NCBI GenBank assembly: GCA_030704615.1
Contig: CM060731.1
Span: 34,100,001-34,164,000 of the forward strand
Source of the DNA: Takakia lepidozioides
Taxonomy: Eukaryota; Streptophyta; Takakiopsida; Takakiales; Takakiaceae
Direction of reading: 5' to 3'
DNA length: 64,000 nt
The translations under genes were made by a program, and so were the position numbers. The notes beneath the pieces are model-generated. The model saw only the letters and a program-made list of their open reading frames with translations, did not search any database and had not been told where the DNA came from. Of the stretch, positions 35,139 to 46,433 are shown piece by piece; the first letter of the stretch is position 1, and each line of letters begins with the position of its first letter.

Positions 35139-38100
35139 TCAACGCTTCTTCCGCTTTTGAGGTCGCCCTTCGAAAACTGCAACCGCCTCGGATGCGTTTC
35201 TCATTTCTGAGGCACGCACCCAAGATGCCTCCACCTGATGATAGCCCTTCCATTTGACGAGATACTCCGTTTCTCGGTTCTTGAACCTCCTCGACTTAAG
35301 TATTGCCTCCACCCCGTACTCAGGTTCATTTTCATGATCCAACAGCATAGGTGGCGGACGCAACACTTGATGCCGATTCGGACGCGCTTCATCTTTGAAG
35401 TAAGGCTTCAAAAAGGAGACATGGAATACTGGGTGCACCTTGCTGTTTGCCGGCAGCTCCAATTCATACACATCCTCATTCATGACCTTCCGAATGCGAA
35501 AGGGTCCCGCATACAGAGGTACGAACTTCGGACTGACTTCCGGAGGTAATCGGAAATTCTTGATGTTCAACCAGACCTCTGTGCCTGCCTCAAACTTCAC
35601 TTCCCTCCACTTCCGATTCGCCTGCCTTTCATACCGTTTCCTAGTTTTGGCAATGTTGTACTTTGCGAGCTTCAACAAACGCTCGCGTTCTTCCAGTACT
35701 GCCGCTACTGCCGGTTCCTCAACGTCCTGGGCGGCCCAACTTGTCGGCACCAGAGGTGCTTTTCCATAGACCAATTTGAAAGGGGAAACTCCCGTTGCGG
35801 AGTGTTCTGTGTTATTATAACAGAACTCTGCCGCGTCTAAGTGTTCCACCCAGTCTGTTTGGTCTGCCGACACGTAATTCCGCAAGATTTGCTTCACTAC
35901 GGAATTCATTCTTTCTGTTTGGCCGTCGGTCGTAGGTCGGAAGGCGGTGCTCATCTTCAGCCTCGTCCCCATCTTCTTCCAAAGTGCCCTCCAAAATTTA
36001 CTTGTAAACTTTGGATCGCGGTCCGAGACAATATCCTTCGGGACTCCATGATGCTTTAAGACGTGGGCGAAGTAAAGTCGCCCTGTCTCCTGCGCCGTTG
36101 CCGTCTCCTTGGTGGGGATGAAATGGCCCATTTTACTGAACCTATCCACCACCACCATGATTGCATCGAATCCTTTTGACAGCGGCATAGCAGTGATGAA
36201 ATCCATCGAGACGCTTTCCCAAGTCCCCTTTGGAATCGGCAAAGGTTGTAACAGCCCCGCTTGCTTTTTGTACTCGCTCCGGTTTTGTTGGCATGTGGTG
36301 CATGTCTTGACATACTCCTCTGCCTCCTCCCTCAGTTTGGGCCAGAAATACTCTTTCTTCAAGAGTGCCGCAGTGCGCTTGGCTCCGCCGTGGCCCGCAA
36401 GCGGGCTATCATGGCATTCTCTCAAAAGGCTATCTCTGATCCCTCCCTTCGGCACGTAGAGACGCTTTTGTTTATACCGGAGCAGTCCATTTTGCAAGTG
36501 GAACTGCGATTTAACCCCCATCCTCAAGTCCTGCATCACGGACTTCGCCAGCTCATCCTTCCGACAAGCCTTCCGGATCTTCCTTTGGAGCGTCGTCTCG
36601 TTCTTGTACACCAACAAGAGCTGCTGCTTTCTACTTAAAGCATCGGCCACCACGTTGTCTCGCCCCGGTTTGTACTGGATATCCACGTCGAACACCGCCA
36701 AAGTATCTTGCCACCTAAGTTGTTTTGGGGACAACTTGGGCTGCGTGGTAAAATACTTCACCGTGACATTATCCGTGAACACCTTCACTGGGTTGGAACC
36801 AACATAGTGGCGCCAAAGCTCAAGACAGTGCACCACCGCCTTCATCTCTTTCTCGTGCGTCGGCCACCGTCGCTCCACTTCATTCAGTTTCTTACTTTCG
36901 TAAGCCACTGGACGTCCATCTTGCATCAGTACACCCCCAATCGCGAAGTCCGACGCATCTGTATGTATCTCGAACGGACGATCGAACTCCGGGATTTTCA
37001 AGACTGAAGCTTCCGCCATCCGCTGCTTCGATTCAGCAAAAGCTTGGCCACAAAAGGTGTTTCATGCCCAGACTTTAGATTTACACAGAAGGTCTGACAA
37101 CGGCCCCGCGATCTTGGCAAAATTTCTCACATACTTCCGGTAATAGGAGGCGAGTCCAAGGAAGGATCGCACTCCCGGGACCGAAGTCGGAGGCTCCCAG
37201 TCCCAGATCGCCCCCACCTTTCTGTCATCCATTTTGATCCCATCCTGTGTAATCACATGCCTCAAGAACTCCACTTTTGTGACCCCGAATTCGCACTTTG
37301 AAGCTTTGGCATACAGCTTCCCTTCCCGCAATTTCTGGAACACCCTTTTGAGGTGCTCCAGGTGCTCCTCCTTTGTTTTCGAATACACCAAGATGTCGTC
37401 GATGTACACAATCACAAAGTCATCCAACCACTCCTGGAAAAGGCTGTTCATCAGCGTGCTAAATGTCGCTGGTGCATTGGTGAGCCCAAAAGGCATCACC
37501 AAGAACTCATATGAACCATACCTTGTCCTGCACACGGTCTTCTCCTCATCTCCTTCCGCCACTCGAATTTGATGATAGTCGGAGCGCAGATCGATCCGGC
37601 TAAAATACTTCGCTCCTGCCAACCGATCGAAAAGGTCGTCGATCCTTGGCAAAGGGTACCGATTTTTTATAGTCACCTTATTCAGAGCCTTGTAATTGAC
37701 ACACATCCGCAGCGTCCCATCATTTTTATCTGCAAATAGCACCGGGGCTCCGTAAGGTGACTTACTCGGCCGGATGTACCCCTTTGACATTAGATCTTTG
37801 AACTGAGTCTTCAGCTCGACCAACTCTTTGTGGCTCAACCGGTAGGGCGCCTTGGCAGGCGGTTCCGATCCCGGTATCACCTCAATCTTGTGGGCAACTC
37901 CTCTTCGCGGTGGCAAGCCGCTTGGCAAATCCTCCGGCATCACATCATGGTATTTCTCCAAAATCCCCTTGATCCAATCTGGGCTCGGCTCTCCATCGCC
38001 TTCTCCCTTCACTTCTCTAATGTAGAGCAAAAACTGGGGCTCGTGTGCCTCCTCCACGGCCCACTCCCTTGCTGATAGAAGGTTTATTCGCCCTCCCACG

Positions 38101-39488
38101 GGTTTGGGCGTTTCCGAAACTCGTAAGACCTCGCCACCATTCCAACATGGCAGCGTGACTACCCTCTTGCGGCCATCTATGACCACTCCGGATTTGCTCA
38201 AAAAGGTCATCCCCAAAATGAGATCCACTCCATCGATCTCGCAGACGGTGAAGTTCTCACGTCCCTCCCAACTCCCCAGTTGAAGAGGAACATCGAACGC
38301 CAACCTCGTCGCCAATTGCGGTTCTCCTTTGGCAGAACGCACCTCAATAGAGGCCCCTACGTCAGTTGTCGGGAGTCCCAGCTTTTGTGCCGTTGCCGGT
38401 GTCATGAAGGAGTGCGACGCTCCTGTGTCCACCAACAATGACACGTTAGTTCCGGATATTATCCCATCCACAATCAATAAGTGACTCCCTTTACGCAATG
38501 CGCCAGTTTCCTGATACAACTCACAAGAATATTTGCCTACCTTGCAAGTCCTGGCGACCACCGCTTCCACCAAGCGACTGATGGTATCTTCCGACAGTTC
38601 TGTGGTCGCCCGAGTTATGTTCAATTGCCGGGGCTTCGTGCACTTCTTGGCCATGTGCCCGGGCTCCCCACAATTGAAACACACTCCATCAAAGGTTGTC
38701 TTCTGTCCGCCATAGGCCGCTCCACCCGCTTTTCCTTTCGAAGCACCGGGTGCCGCCTTGACTTGTGATGGCCCTCCCTTCGATTTCCACATGCTGTTGT
38801 CGCCGCGTGGCCTATCCCACTTCTTTTCCGGTCGGAAGGAGTCACCTTCCCGCCGGGTCTTCTTGTGGTTCAGCTCCGTACGGCCTTGTCTTTCACCCCT
38901 AGGTACATCTGAGAAACATTCAGCCCTCTCAATTGCCTCGTTCAAAGTCTTAGGTGGCTTCTCCTCCAACTTCCGCCTGGCCCATGGGGCCAACCCCGCC
39001 ACAAAGTTGAAGACCATTTCTGGTTCCGCCATATCCGCGACTTCGAGCAACAGCACATTGAAAGCCTGGACATATCCCCGAATGTCATCTGTTTGCTTCA
39101 AATTCCTCATCTTGTCCCGGGCAAGCCAGGACGCATTGAGGGGCACAAACTGTCTCTTCATCAATTCCTTGAACCCACTCCAGTTCAAGGTTTCCGGACA
39201 TGGACCTCGGTCGTGAAGGCGTTTCTGCCACCATTGTTGAGCATAGCCCCTCAAATAGGTGGGAGCCACTTCCACCCGATCCTCGTCACTCAACTTGGCC
39301 GCCCGGAAGTACTGCTCTAGCTCCAGGAGCCAGGTGTTGAGTGCCTTCCGATTTCGGACGCCCTCGAAGGTGCCGGGTTCCTTAGGCTTCACCTTAAATT
39401 TTGCCTTAGTGGAAGTGGCATTAGCCGCCTTCAACACGTCTTTCAACGTCCCGCCAAACTTCGCTTTCCGGCTCGCTCGCTCACTCAC
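35139..39488 (-). pseudogene. E1 gag-pol polyprotein with one in-frame stop
   Basis: Gag has a CCHC knuckle ([14 protein letters not shown]), protease has [12 protein letters not shown], and RT has [12 protein letters not shown] and the YIDD active site. These lie in the first 808 residues (39488 to 37065). A TGA at 37062-37064 replaces a Trp codon that E2 keeps; the same frame then continues for 626 residues with RNase H, the integrase zinc finger (H-H-C-C), the D,D,E core (DFITAMPL, SDRDPKF, TDGQTERMN) and a C-terminal chromodomain ([16 protein letters not shown]). The first nine or so codons derive from the LTR because of the deletion. In family members this polyprotein drives reverse transcription and integration. 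Confidence 0.92.
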
Positions 39489-39967
39489 TAGTTTTTGGTC
39501 ACCAACGGACTTGCACCGTTCTCGGGGTTACTACTCCCTATATATACTTATGTAGCTGTCCGCGGGGGTTTCACAACCAGCCATGCCATTTTATGGCGAA
39601 CCACCACGAAAACCCTCGACTCCCGGTGATGAGTCGCGGTGAGTCTTGGCCCACTCATCACGGCCCCTATGGACCGTGATGAGTCCCAAGACTCCCCACG
39701 ACTCCCACCACGAGGTCTCCGCCCCCATGGTGAGTCCTATGTCACCCCCACTAAGTCCCGCTAAGCTACCACCACCCCTTGTGGAGCCACCCCCACCGCA
39801 ACCCGGTGTGTGGGGCTCCACCTAGTGAGCGCCTCCGCCTCCTTGAGTGCCTTGGGCACTCAAGGGTGCTTCAGCCCCCCCATCCTATCGCTGCCGCTGC
39901 CCCCACCACAGGGGCAGCCCCTCACGTGTCCCGACCCCCCCTGCCCTCAAGGCAAAGGGCCGCGACA
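39462..39967 (-). repeat. E1 5' LTR, truncated (506 bp)
   Basis: Begins abruptly at tcgctttccggctcgc, equivalent to position 60777 in E2, and ends in gggccgcgaca. On the minus strand the TATA box sits near 39538-39546, only about 50 bases before the gag-pol start at 39488. Confidence 0.9.
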
Positions 39968-39972
39968 ACATC

Positions 39973-40267
39973 GCACAAAGTTATGAAGAACACACATTTT
40001 TGGGATATGAATAGCAGGTGTGGCATAGCCTGGAACCACCACGTGGCTTCCGTAGACTGGCCAGCCCAGCTTGGCGCTGGATTTAGCGTGACCCCGGTGG
40101 ACATCCTTCCGCCAAACTCCACGCCATGAGCAGCTTGGTGGGGCCGATGGCGGGACACCGTTGGAGATGCTTTAAGGCGTCAGCTCAAGCTGTAAGAATA
40201 AACAATCTTGCATGCAACAATACTAAAAACAGTGACACTTTTGTTGTATGCAGTTGGAGGTGAGAAT
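39973..40267. other. Flank between E1 and the inverted E3 piece
   Basis: About 295 bases right of E1's target duplication. No gene or repeat recognised. The left breakpoint of the proposed inversion lies at or near its right end. Confidence 0.5.
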
Positions 40268-40512
40268 ATTCGTACAAGGTTGTAAGCTTCTCTCAAGTCG
40301 ATCTTTGTGAAAAAATTTGTTCATCCAAGTTGTTCGATGAGTCCGGAAATCAATGGTAGTGGATAACGATTTTTTTTAGTGATTTTGTTGAGCCCATGAT
40401 AGTCCACACACATGCGTAACGATCCGTCCTTCTTCTTCACAAATAATATAGGTGCTCTCGCGGGTGATTTTGAATGTCGATGCATCTCTCTAACGGTTTC
40501 AACGTCTCTAGA
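40268..40512 (-). pseudogene. E3 RT N-terminal fragment, inverted
   Basis: The minus strand reads [20 protein letters not shown], then [13 protein letters not shown], then FFTKIDLREAYNLVRI, the first half of a Ty3/gypsy RT. One stop replaces a residue before TNFF. It ends just where the plus-strand RT at 46434 resumes ([10 protein letters not shown]), which indicates a split element. Confidence 0.85.
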
Positions 40513-40582
40513 TACACACTATTGGCTGCATTCTAAGTTAATTTTAAACCTTATTTGATTTCAAACAATTTAGAAAAAGGGC

Positions 40583-41322
40583 TCAAAAGAAGAGAACATG
40601 ACTGAACACAAACAAGAGTTTAGACTAGAGGTACAAGATTAGACAAGAAGTCAAGGTCGGCGTGGCCGAGTGCATGGTGGATAAACATGAATCAAGATGA
40701 TCTTTATAAAAATGGACAAGAGTACAAGATACTGGAGCTTGACTCGAATACTAGAATGCTGGAAACTGGACTGGGGTACCAGATACTGGAAACTGGACTA
40801 GAGTACTAGGACTGGGAACAAGAGTAGCTTGAACTTGTGTTAGCGAGACTGAAGAGTGTCCAGTCTCGCCTCCTATATATACTGGCTACTAAGAAGCTTC
40901 CCTAATAAGCTTCCCCTATGGAGGTTTCTTGCTGGAGAAGTTTCCAAGATTAAACAAAGGTTTCTTGATGGAGAAGTTTCCTCCAAATGAAGCTTCATGA
41001 GTAGTTTCCCAAGTTACTCTTGGTAATTTGATAAACTCCCAGTAACTTGGTAAATAATGGTAAATCATGATAGATCATGGTGAATCACAGTAAGTCATGG
41101 TAACTTTCGGTAACATTGTAACTGGAGAAGTTTCATCCAAAAGAAGCTTCATGAGCAGTTTCCCAAGTTACTCTTGGTAATTTGGTAAACTCCCGGTAAT
41201 TTGGTAAGTAATTGATAAATCATGATAGATCATGGTAAATCATGGTAATTTTTGGTAATATTGTAACTTGGTAACTTCTGGTATTTACTCCTGGTAAGTT
41301 CCTCTGGGCTATGTCCGTGACA
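40583..41322 (-). repeat. E3 5' LTR, inverted, about 740 bp
   Basis: On the minus strand it starts tgtcacggacatagccc at 41322, as the plus-strand LTR does at 49457, and runs to ttcagtcatgttctc. It carries a tandem duplication of a 154-bp block (40971-41124 and 41125-41278) that the other LTR has once, which explains the length difference. The last few bases are lost together with the leader and gag. A TATA box (tatatatag) lies near 40877. Confidence 0.85.
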
Positions 41323-44300
41323 GTGCCTGCACATGCCCCTGAACCATCAGAATATGTGTAAATTGTTAAGTCTTCCATTTATGCGCCTGTAAGTAGAGAG
41401 GAGGCCAGACAAGCCTTTGTGGCAACTTTGTTGTTGCTCAAATCCGACATAGTGGTGTCTCCCAAACCCACACATGTTGTATGCCCAGGTCTGAGCTATC
41501 TGATGAAGTTCAAGTTGTTACCGGAGAGGTTCTCTTCTTTGGAGGATCTTTTTTTCTTGGACCGACTTGTAACACTTGTGGCGAGCTTTGAATTTTCAGA
41601 CGTCATGATGGGCAATGCCTACGGTGAATGGTGTGTCAAGCAGATGGTAATAGAGAGAAGACTCCGGCCGAAGCCAACGTAACTAAGAGGCACTTCGTCT
41701 TGCGGCTACTGCCCCCTTTCGAGGGTGGGCCCTATAAAGATGACAGGACACCAGGTAACCAGGGGTATGAGGTACCTAGGGTACCCAGGGGTACCCTGGG
41801 GTACCAAAGATGGATTCGAGTTTTCACTTGTTAGTTATGATAGCTGTAAGGGATTTGAAGCGTCGTGAGGTGGATGTCCTTGAAGCATGTATGAATGGAG
41901 ATGATGGGGAGTTTAAAGTTGTCTTGAAGTGTTGAGATGTTGTCATTGTGTATGCCACCTCTGGTGCCAACGGAGATGATGGAGAGTGGGCCGGTGGCTC
42001 ACCCTTGCCGGCGAATAGCTAGGATAAACTGGGCGTATTTATGACGTTTTTCAAGGATGGAGGTAGACGGGAAGCAGTCGTGGCAGTACGTAAATTCGAT
42101 GAAGTGTATGATGAGTGATGGGGAAGAAGTAGAGGGTGGGGGGGCATTTATGGGGAGTCCCTAAACTAATAGAATGTCCGGGCAAAGTCTTGCGGGGCAT
42201 GTGCATGTAACGTGGGGTTGACAAATACAGGGTAATAGCCAGGTAGGTACTGTGTGGTCTAGGGGTCTGCCTTGGTAAGTGTCCGCATTGATGAGTGAGA
42301 ACCATCTGGTTTCTTTATGTTGTTGTAATAGTTTGTGGAAGTGCCATACAGTGATGGTAATACCTATTATTCTTCATGACCTGCACCCTTATTATTTGTT
42401 CGTTATCATGTGTACATGTCATGGAGTTCTTTGCTTCCATGATTTACTCTTATGTTCTAATGTACAATTGGTCTGCTATGCCGGGGGAGCAACATGTTGC
42501 ACCTCCCAGGGAGAAGACAATTGTGGAGAAGACATTGGATACATTTGCCATGGAGTATCTTGTGACCATGCACTACATACCAGCAGTGCAAGGATGTTGT
42601 TGCACATCACAAGTACACTACCCCATTGATGGATTCTGAATTGAAGGTTGTTGCAGCTCAACCTGAGTTAGAGGAGTATAGTACTGCGTTTGTGGTATAG
42701 TATGGCAAAATGGGATAGGTATGTATATGAAGAAAAACATGAGGTTAAATGGGGCTGGTCCCACTCTATACCAAATTATCAAGACGGATGACATATCATA
42801 GGTGTTCCCTAACATGTTTACACATTCAGAGGATAGTGAAGCCCAGAAGTTGATGGATATTCTAGCGGTGAGTCGGAGAACCTCTTACTGTTCGAAGACT
42901 TCGATGTTTGTATGGGTCTTGCGTCTCATTTGGATGTATTCACACGGGGTGGCTTCTTACCCACCAGGTATGTCCTTACAGTGCTTGTTTATTATATGTT
43001 GTTGCCGTAAGTAGTAACAAAACTGTCAGCTTGAAGTTTCATGTTTTTTATTTCACTGTTGCATTTTAATGCTGATTTGTACTTATTTGTTGATTTTTAT
43101 TCCTTTGTGGATTCAAGCATTCAAGCAAGTATTTCATTCCTCAAATGTAATGTGCATAGTGCAGGATGTTTGGACTAAGGCAATCCAAGCATGAAAGATG
43201 CATTGAATTCAACCCAACACAGCCAACATGCTGTCCACAATACTAGCTGGCATTGAGCTGACAAGGCCCCTTTTGCTTCAAATGACACGTAGAAGTGGGG
43301 TATCCTCAAGCGACAGCACACAGACCCCCTCCTTGCCTGTCCCACCAGTAGAAAAATGGGGACACTCGTTCTTGCTGCTAACCTATCATCCACAAGCAGA
43401 TCATGAAGTTCAGTTGGCGGAAGATGTATCAGGACATGTTCATAGGCTCTAGCCCGAAGACAATGTGCCTGCTAATTAACGAGCGTGTGAGGACATTGTT
43501 TGCCCACTACTAGGTCCCGTGACTCAACTGTGCAGTCTGGGACTTCTTGAATTGATTGAACTGCCTCTGTCTGTGGCGTATTTCGATTGAGAAAAAGATT
43601 ATCTAAGTCCTCCCCCAATTAGTGTACGTTATCCAACTACTGATGGTCTCATTAATGTATCTGCAGCGCCCAACATTGCCTTCATTGTCGTCCACAATGA
43701 AGGTATTGGGGCGTCAGTCCACTTTTCATGCTTTTCATTTGTTGGTGTAGTGCCTCCATCCATGGCCGCAGATCCATGGTTTTGCACCTAACCGTTATAA
43801 TATACGCAAATGGAATGCCATTCAACCACTCATCAAAACACCATTATGGTGTATAAGGGATACGGCAACAATAGTAATGTGAAACAAGACTTACACATGC
43901 TGATTTGCATATGGACTCGAGGGAAAACACACAACATTTTATGTACAATACATTTTCAGATGTTTAAAAACATTGTGGTTCAAAGACAAACCTTTTTTTT
44001 TCATTTTTGTCCCAAAAATTGTGTCACACGCCATTATTCGAGAGAATGTCAGTGCTTGACCATCGTTTTTTTGGCCAATCAGTTTGTATGCCGAGCACAA
44101 ATGGGAGGTCCAGTTTCCGGTCATTCGAAGTCCATGTAAGGTGATTTTACTCTTCTTGGTAGTAGAAAATTCGCCTCAACCCACATTCGAATAGTACGTG
44201 CATCGCTTGAGTGCTTTTTAGATGTTTATTCATCGCACTTGTTGGCAATATTTCAAATGTCCCAAGAAAGAACGAAGGCATTTCCCTCACCCGCTGTGTG

Positions 44301-45147
44301 TGCTTCGTCATTATCTTATTGATGCTTAGTTCTAGATGCAAGTTGTGCAAAACCTATGCTTTCATTTCGTCGCTGAGGTGGGGAGCTAATGCAACACGTC
44401 CAATTTCATGTGCAGGCCCATGGCAGAACTCTCCAACTCCTTTGATATGTCTCTTCTCATAATACACGAGCTCCGTAATTTCAGGGTCCGCATAACATTG
44501 CTTTCATTACAACCGACACATGCATCCCCTCTTGATGCCTTCCCCCGATTTCATTTTTGTGGTCCTGACTTGTTTAGGCTTCTGCTCAGTAGAAGAGCCC
44601 GTGACTCTTGGCTGCCTCCCCTTCTCTCTTGGGAGGTCGTGCTCACCATTTCTTGGCTGCCATGGCGGCTGTAACCTCCAAGAGGGCACTAGTCTTCTCA
44701 TCTGGCCCATATGAGCAGTGATACCTGCTACATTAAATGACCTTCCAATACAAGGGGATGCACAGATGCAATGAAGACAATCGATACTACCGTAATACAT
44801 AGAAGCCAGAAACAGCTTGTACCTTGTTATACTTAAGACACTGTTTGTGCGTGGAGCTTAAAGAGATCCTTTCGAACAGCCTTTTTGCCAATGTCTGTGG
44901 AAAGTGCATGGGCTGTAGGGACGGGAGGACTCCCCGGTGATGAAATCATTCATGCGATTCCATGGAATGTAGGCTACTTCGGCATTGTCTTTTCCGGTAG
45001 GCTTGCCATGCCAATTGGAAATGCCATTGTACACATTATGATGGAAAGCACTTGGGTTCGGGTATTGCAATTGGTTTCGGAGTTTGCAAACAAGATGGGG
45101 GACAATTTCTTCTTTTCTTTTTTCTTTAGACATGATGATCATTCATG
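41323..45147. other. Unresolved degenerate intergenic DNA inside the inverted segment
   Basis: No supported gene. A short ggtacc-rich palindromic run is present near 41755-41800. Minus-strand text near 44740-44800 (MYYGSIDCLHC) weakly recalls Harbinger transposases, but I could not extend it. The rest looks like old decayed repeats. Confidence 0.35.
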
Positions 45148-45151
45148 CACA

Positions 45152-45275
45152 ATTGGGTTGTACGGGTGATATACGTTGCTATGTTGGGTTGCACTATTGG
45201 GTTGCACGGGTGATATACGTTGCTATGTTGGGTTGCACTATTGGGTTGCACGGGTGATAGACGTTGCACTGGTGC
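45152..45275. repeat. Minisatellite with 44-bp unit, about 2.8 copies
   Basis: Units begin with attgggttg at 45152, 45196 and 45240 and contain gggtgatatacgttgct. The third is truncated into gttgcactggtgcat. Confidence 0.88.
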
Positions 45276-45479
45276 ATGAACGGTGACAGGACAATTTGGG
45301 GATGAGGATGAGGGAAGGATGACAATGGAGAGACATCGACGATGACGTGCATTCATTGCGAACGGCAACGACGATTAACAAAATATATATTTCAAGTTCA
45401 AATTTGAATTTAGAATCTCATGTATCGCTACGCGTCGTGTATGACCAAGCCTAGATCACCATGTGTCCATATCCATTGG

Positions 45480-45740
45480 CATGATGGGACGATGGTGTTA
45501 CATGAATTATGTATTTCAGGGATGATGGGAGGATGGTGTGTTATATGAGTAATGTATTACGGCTTCAATCGAGAGTGGCGGCGGGCGGGCATGCAAATGG
45601 GGAGGAACACATTGCGGCGATTGCGGCCAGTGCAAGAGCCATCATGGGGGGTGAGGCGGCAGGGGAGGGGCGGGCCACGTAGGCACTAGGCGCACTCATT
45701 CATGCCGCATTCAACTCCGGGTCTTTTCTATTACTTGGCC
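45480..45740 (+). repeat. Dispersed GC-rich repeat, copy 1
   Basis: Shares the order gatggtgtgtta, tgtattacggctt, gagtggcggcgggcggg, ggtgaggcgg, gccgcattcaactcc and ttttctattacttg with 62880-63125 in the same orientation, with moderate divergence. The second copy is followed by tataaaaaggga, so it may be promoter-like sequence from an unidentified element. Confidence 0.75.
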
Positions 45741-46168
45741 CTTTTATAGCGGGGTGGCCTATAATGGGTGACATTCAACAAAGCCACGTGTAGGTGCGCA
45801 TCCTTGAACCTGGAAGGCCAGTAGTAACCTGCCCTTAAAACCTTTTGCACGGTGAGTCGCCCCACAAAGTGTCCTCCGCACATGCTATCATGAGCTGACT
45901 CTAAAATTTGAGGAACCTCCTCCGGAGTGATGCATCGCCTCAAGAGTCCATCCAATCCCGTTCTATAAAGTTGTCCTCCCACAAGGGCAAACTTCATACT
46001 GCGCAACCAGAGTCGCCTCCGTGTGTGTCGATCCATCCCCGATGGGTGTTCCATAGTACTGAGGTACTGAGCAATGTGCTCATACCATGAAGAAACTGAC
46101 TCAATTGAGAACATGAATGCATCCGGGAAATCATCGTCAATAGGCTCATCTCCTGTCTTCACTGACAA
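45731..46168 (-). pseudogene. Ty3/gypsy pol fragment (RNase H-integrase linker and zinc finger)
   Basis: The minus-strand ORF of 145 residues has LVGGQLYRTGLDGLLRRCI, ESAHDSMCGGHFVGRLTVQK and AGYYWPSRFKDAH, the HHCC zinc-binding lead-in of gypsy integrases. The second Cys pair is lost and both ends are truncated. It is a different lineage from E1/E2, and no LTR was found. Confidence 0.8.
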
Positions 46169-46433
46169 CCTAGAGAGATGGTCGGCCTGTGCATTGAGCC
46201 TATCTGGTTCAAGTAGATTACTTTTTAATCACTCATGCGTAGGCGGGCCTTGCCCTAAATGGTGGATCCTTTGTTGGATGTTAAAGGGGCTAGCTAACAT
46301 AGTCTACCCATCAACATAGTGACTCCATTTGTCCAACTATGCACACATTACGCAATGACAAATTCAAAATGTTTTCTAGGTTAATTAACAAATGCCCTAA
46401 AGCATGAAATAAATTTGACGAAACACCTTTCCA

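Larger units (their letters stand above)
33504..39967 (-). mobile_element. E1: Ty3/gypsy chromovirus with perfect 5-bp target duplication
   Basis: Bounded by tgtcgcg...cgcgaca termini. The target duplication acatc is at 33499-33503 and 39968-39972. The 3' LTR is complete (33504-34231), but the 5' LTR is only 39462-39967. Compared with E2, 517 bases are missing between gag and the LTR, including the PBS, the gag leader and the first 221 bp of the LTR as written. LTR pairs differ at about nine positions over 0.5 kb by eye, so insertion is fairly recent. Region 34232-35138 is the element's 3' non-coding part. Confidence 0.93.

Noticed and set aside
41745-41805. ggtacc-rich palindromic run as a possible regulatory site
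   Set aside because: Simple slippage of a short motif explains it; nothing else nearby supports a function.
44507-44800. Possible Harbinger-type transposase (MYYGSIDCLHC)
   Set aside because: Only one short motif resembles the family; no catalytic series and no terminal repeats could be found.
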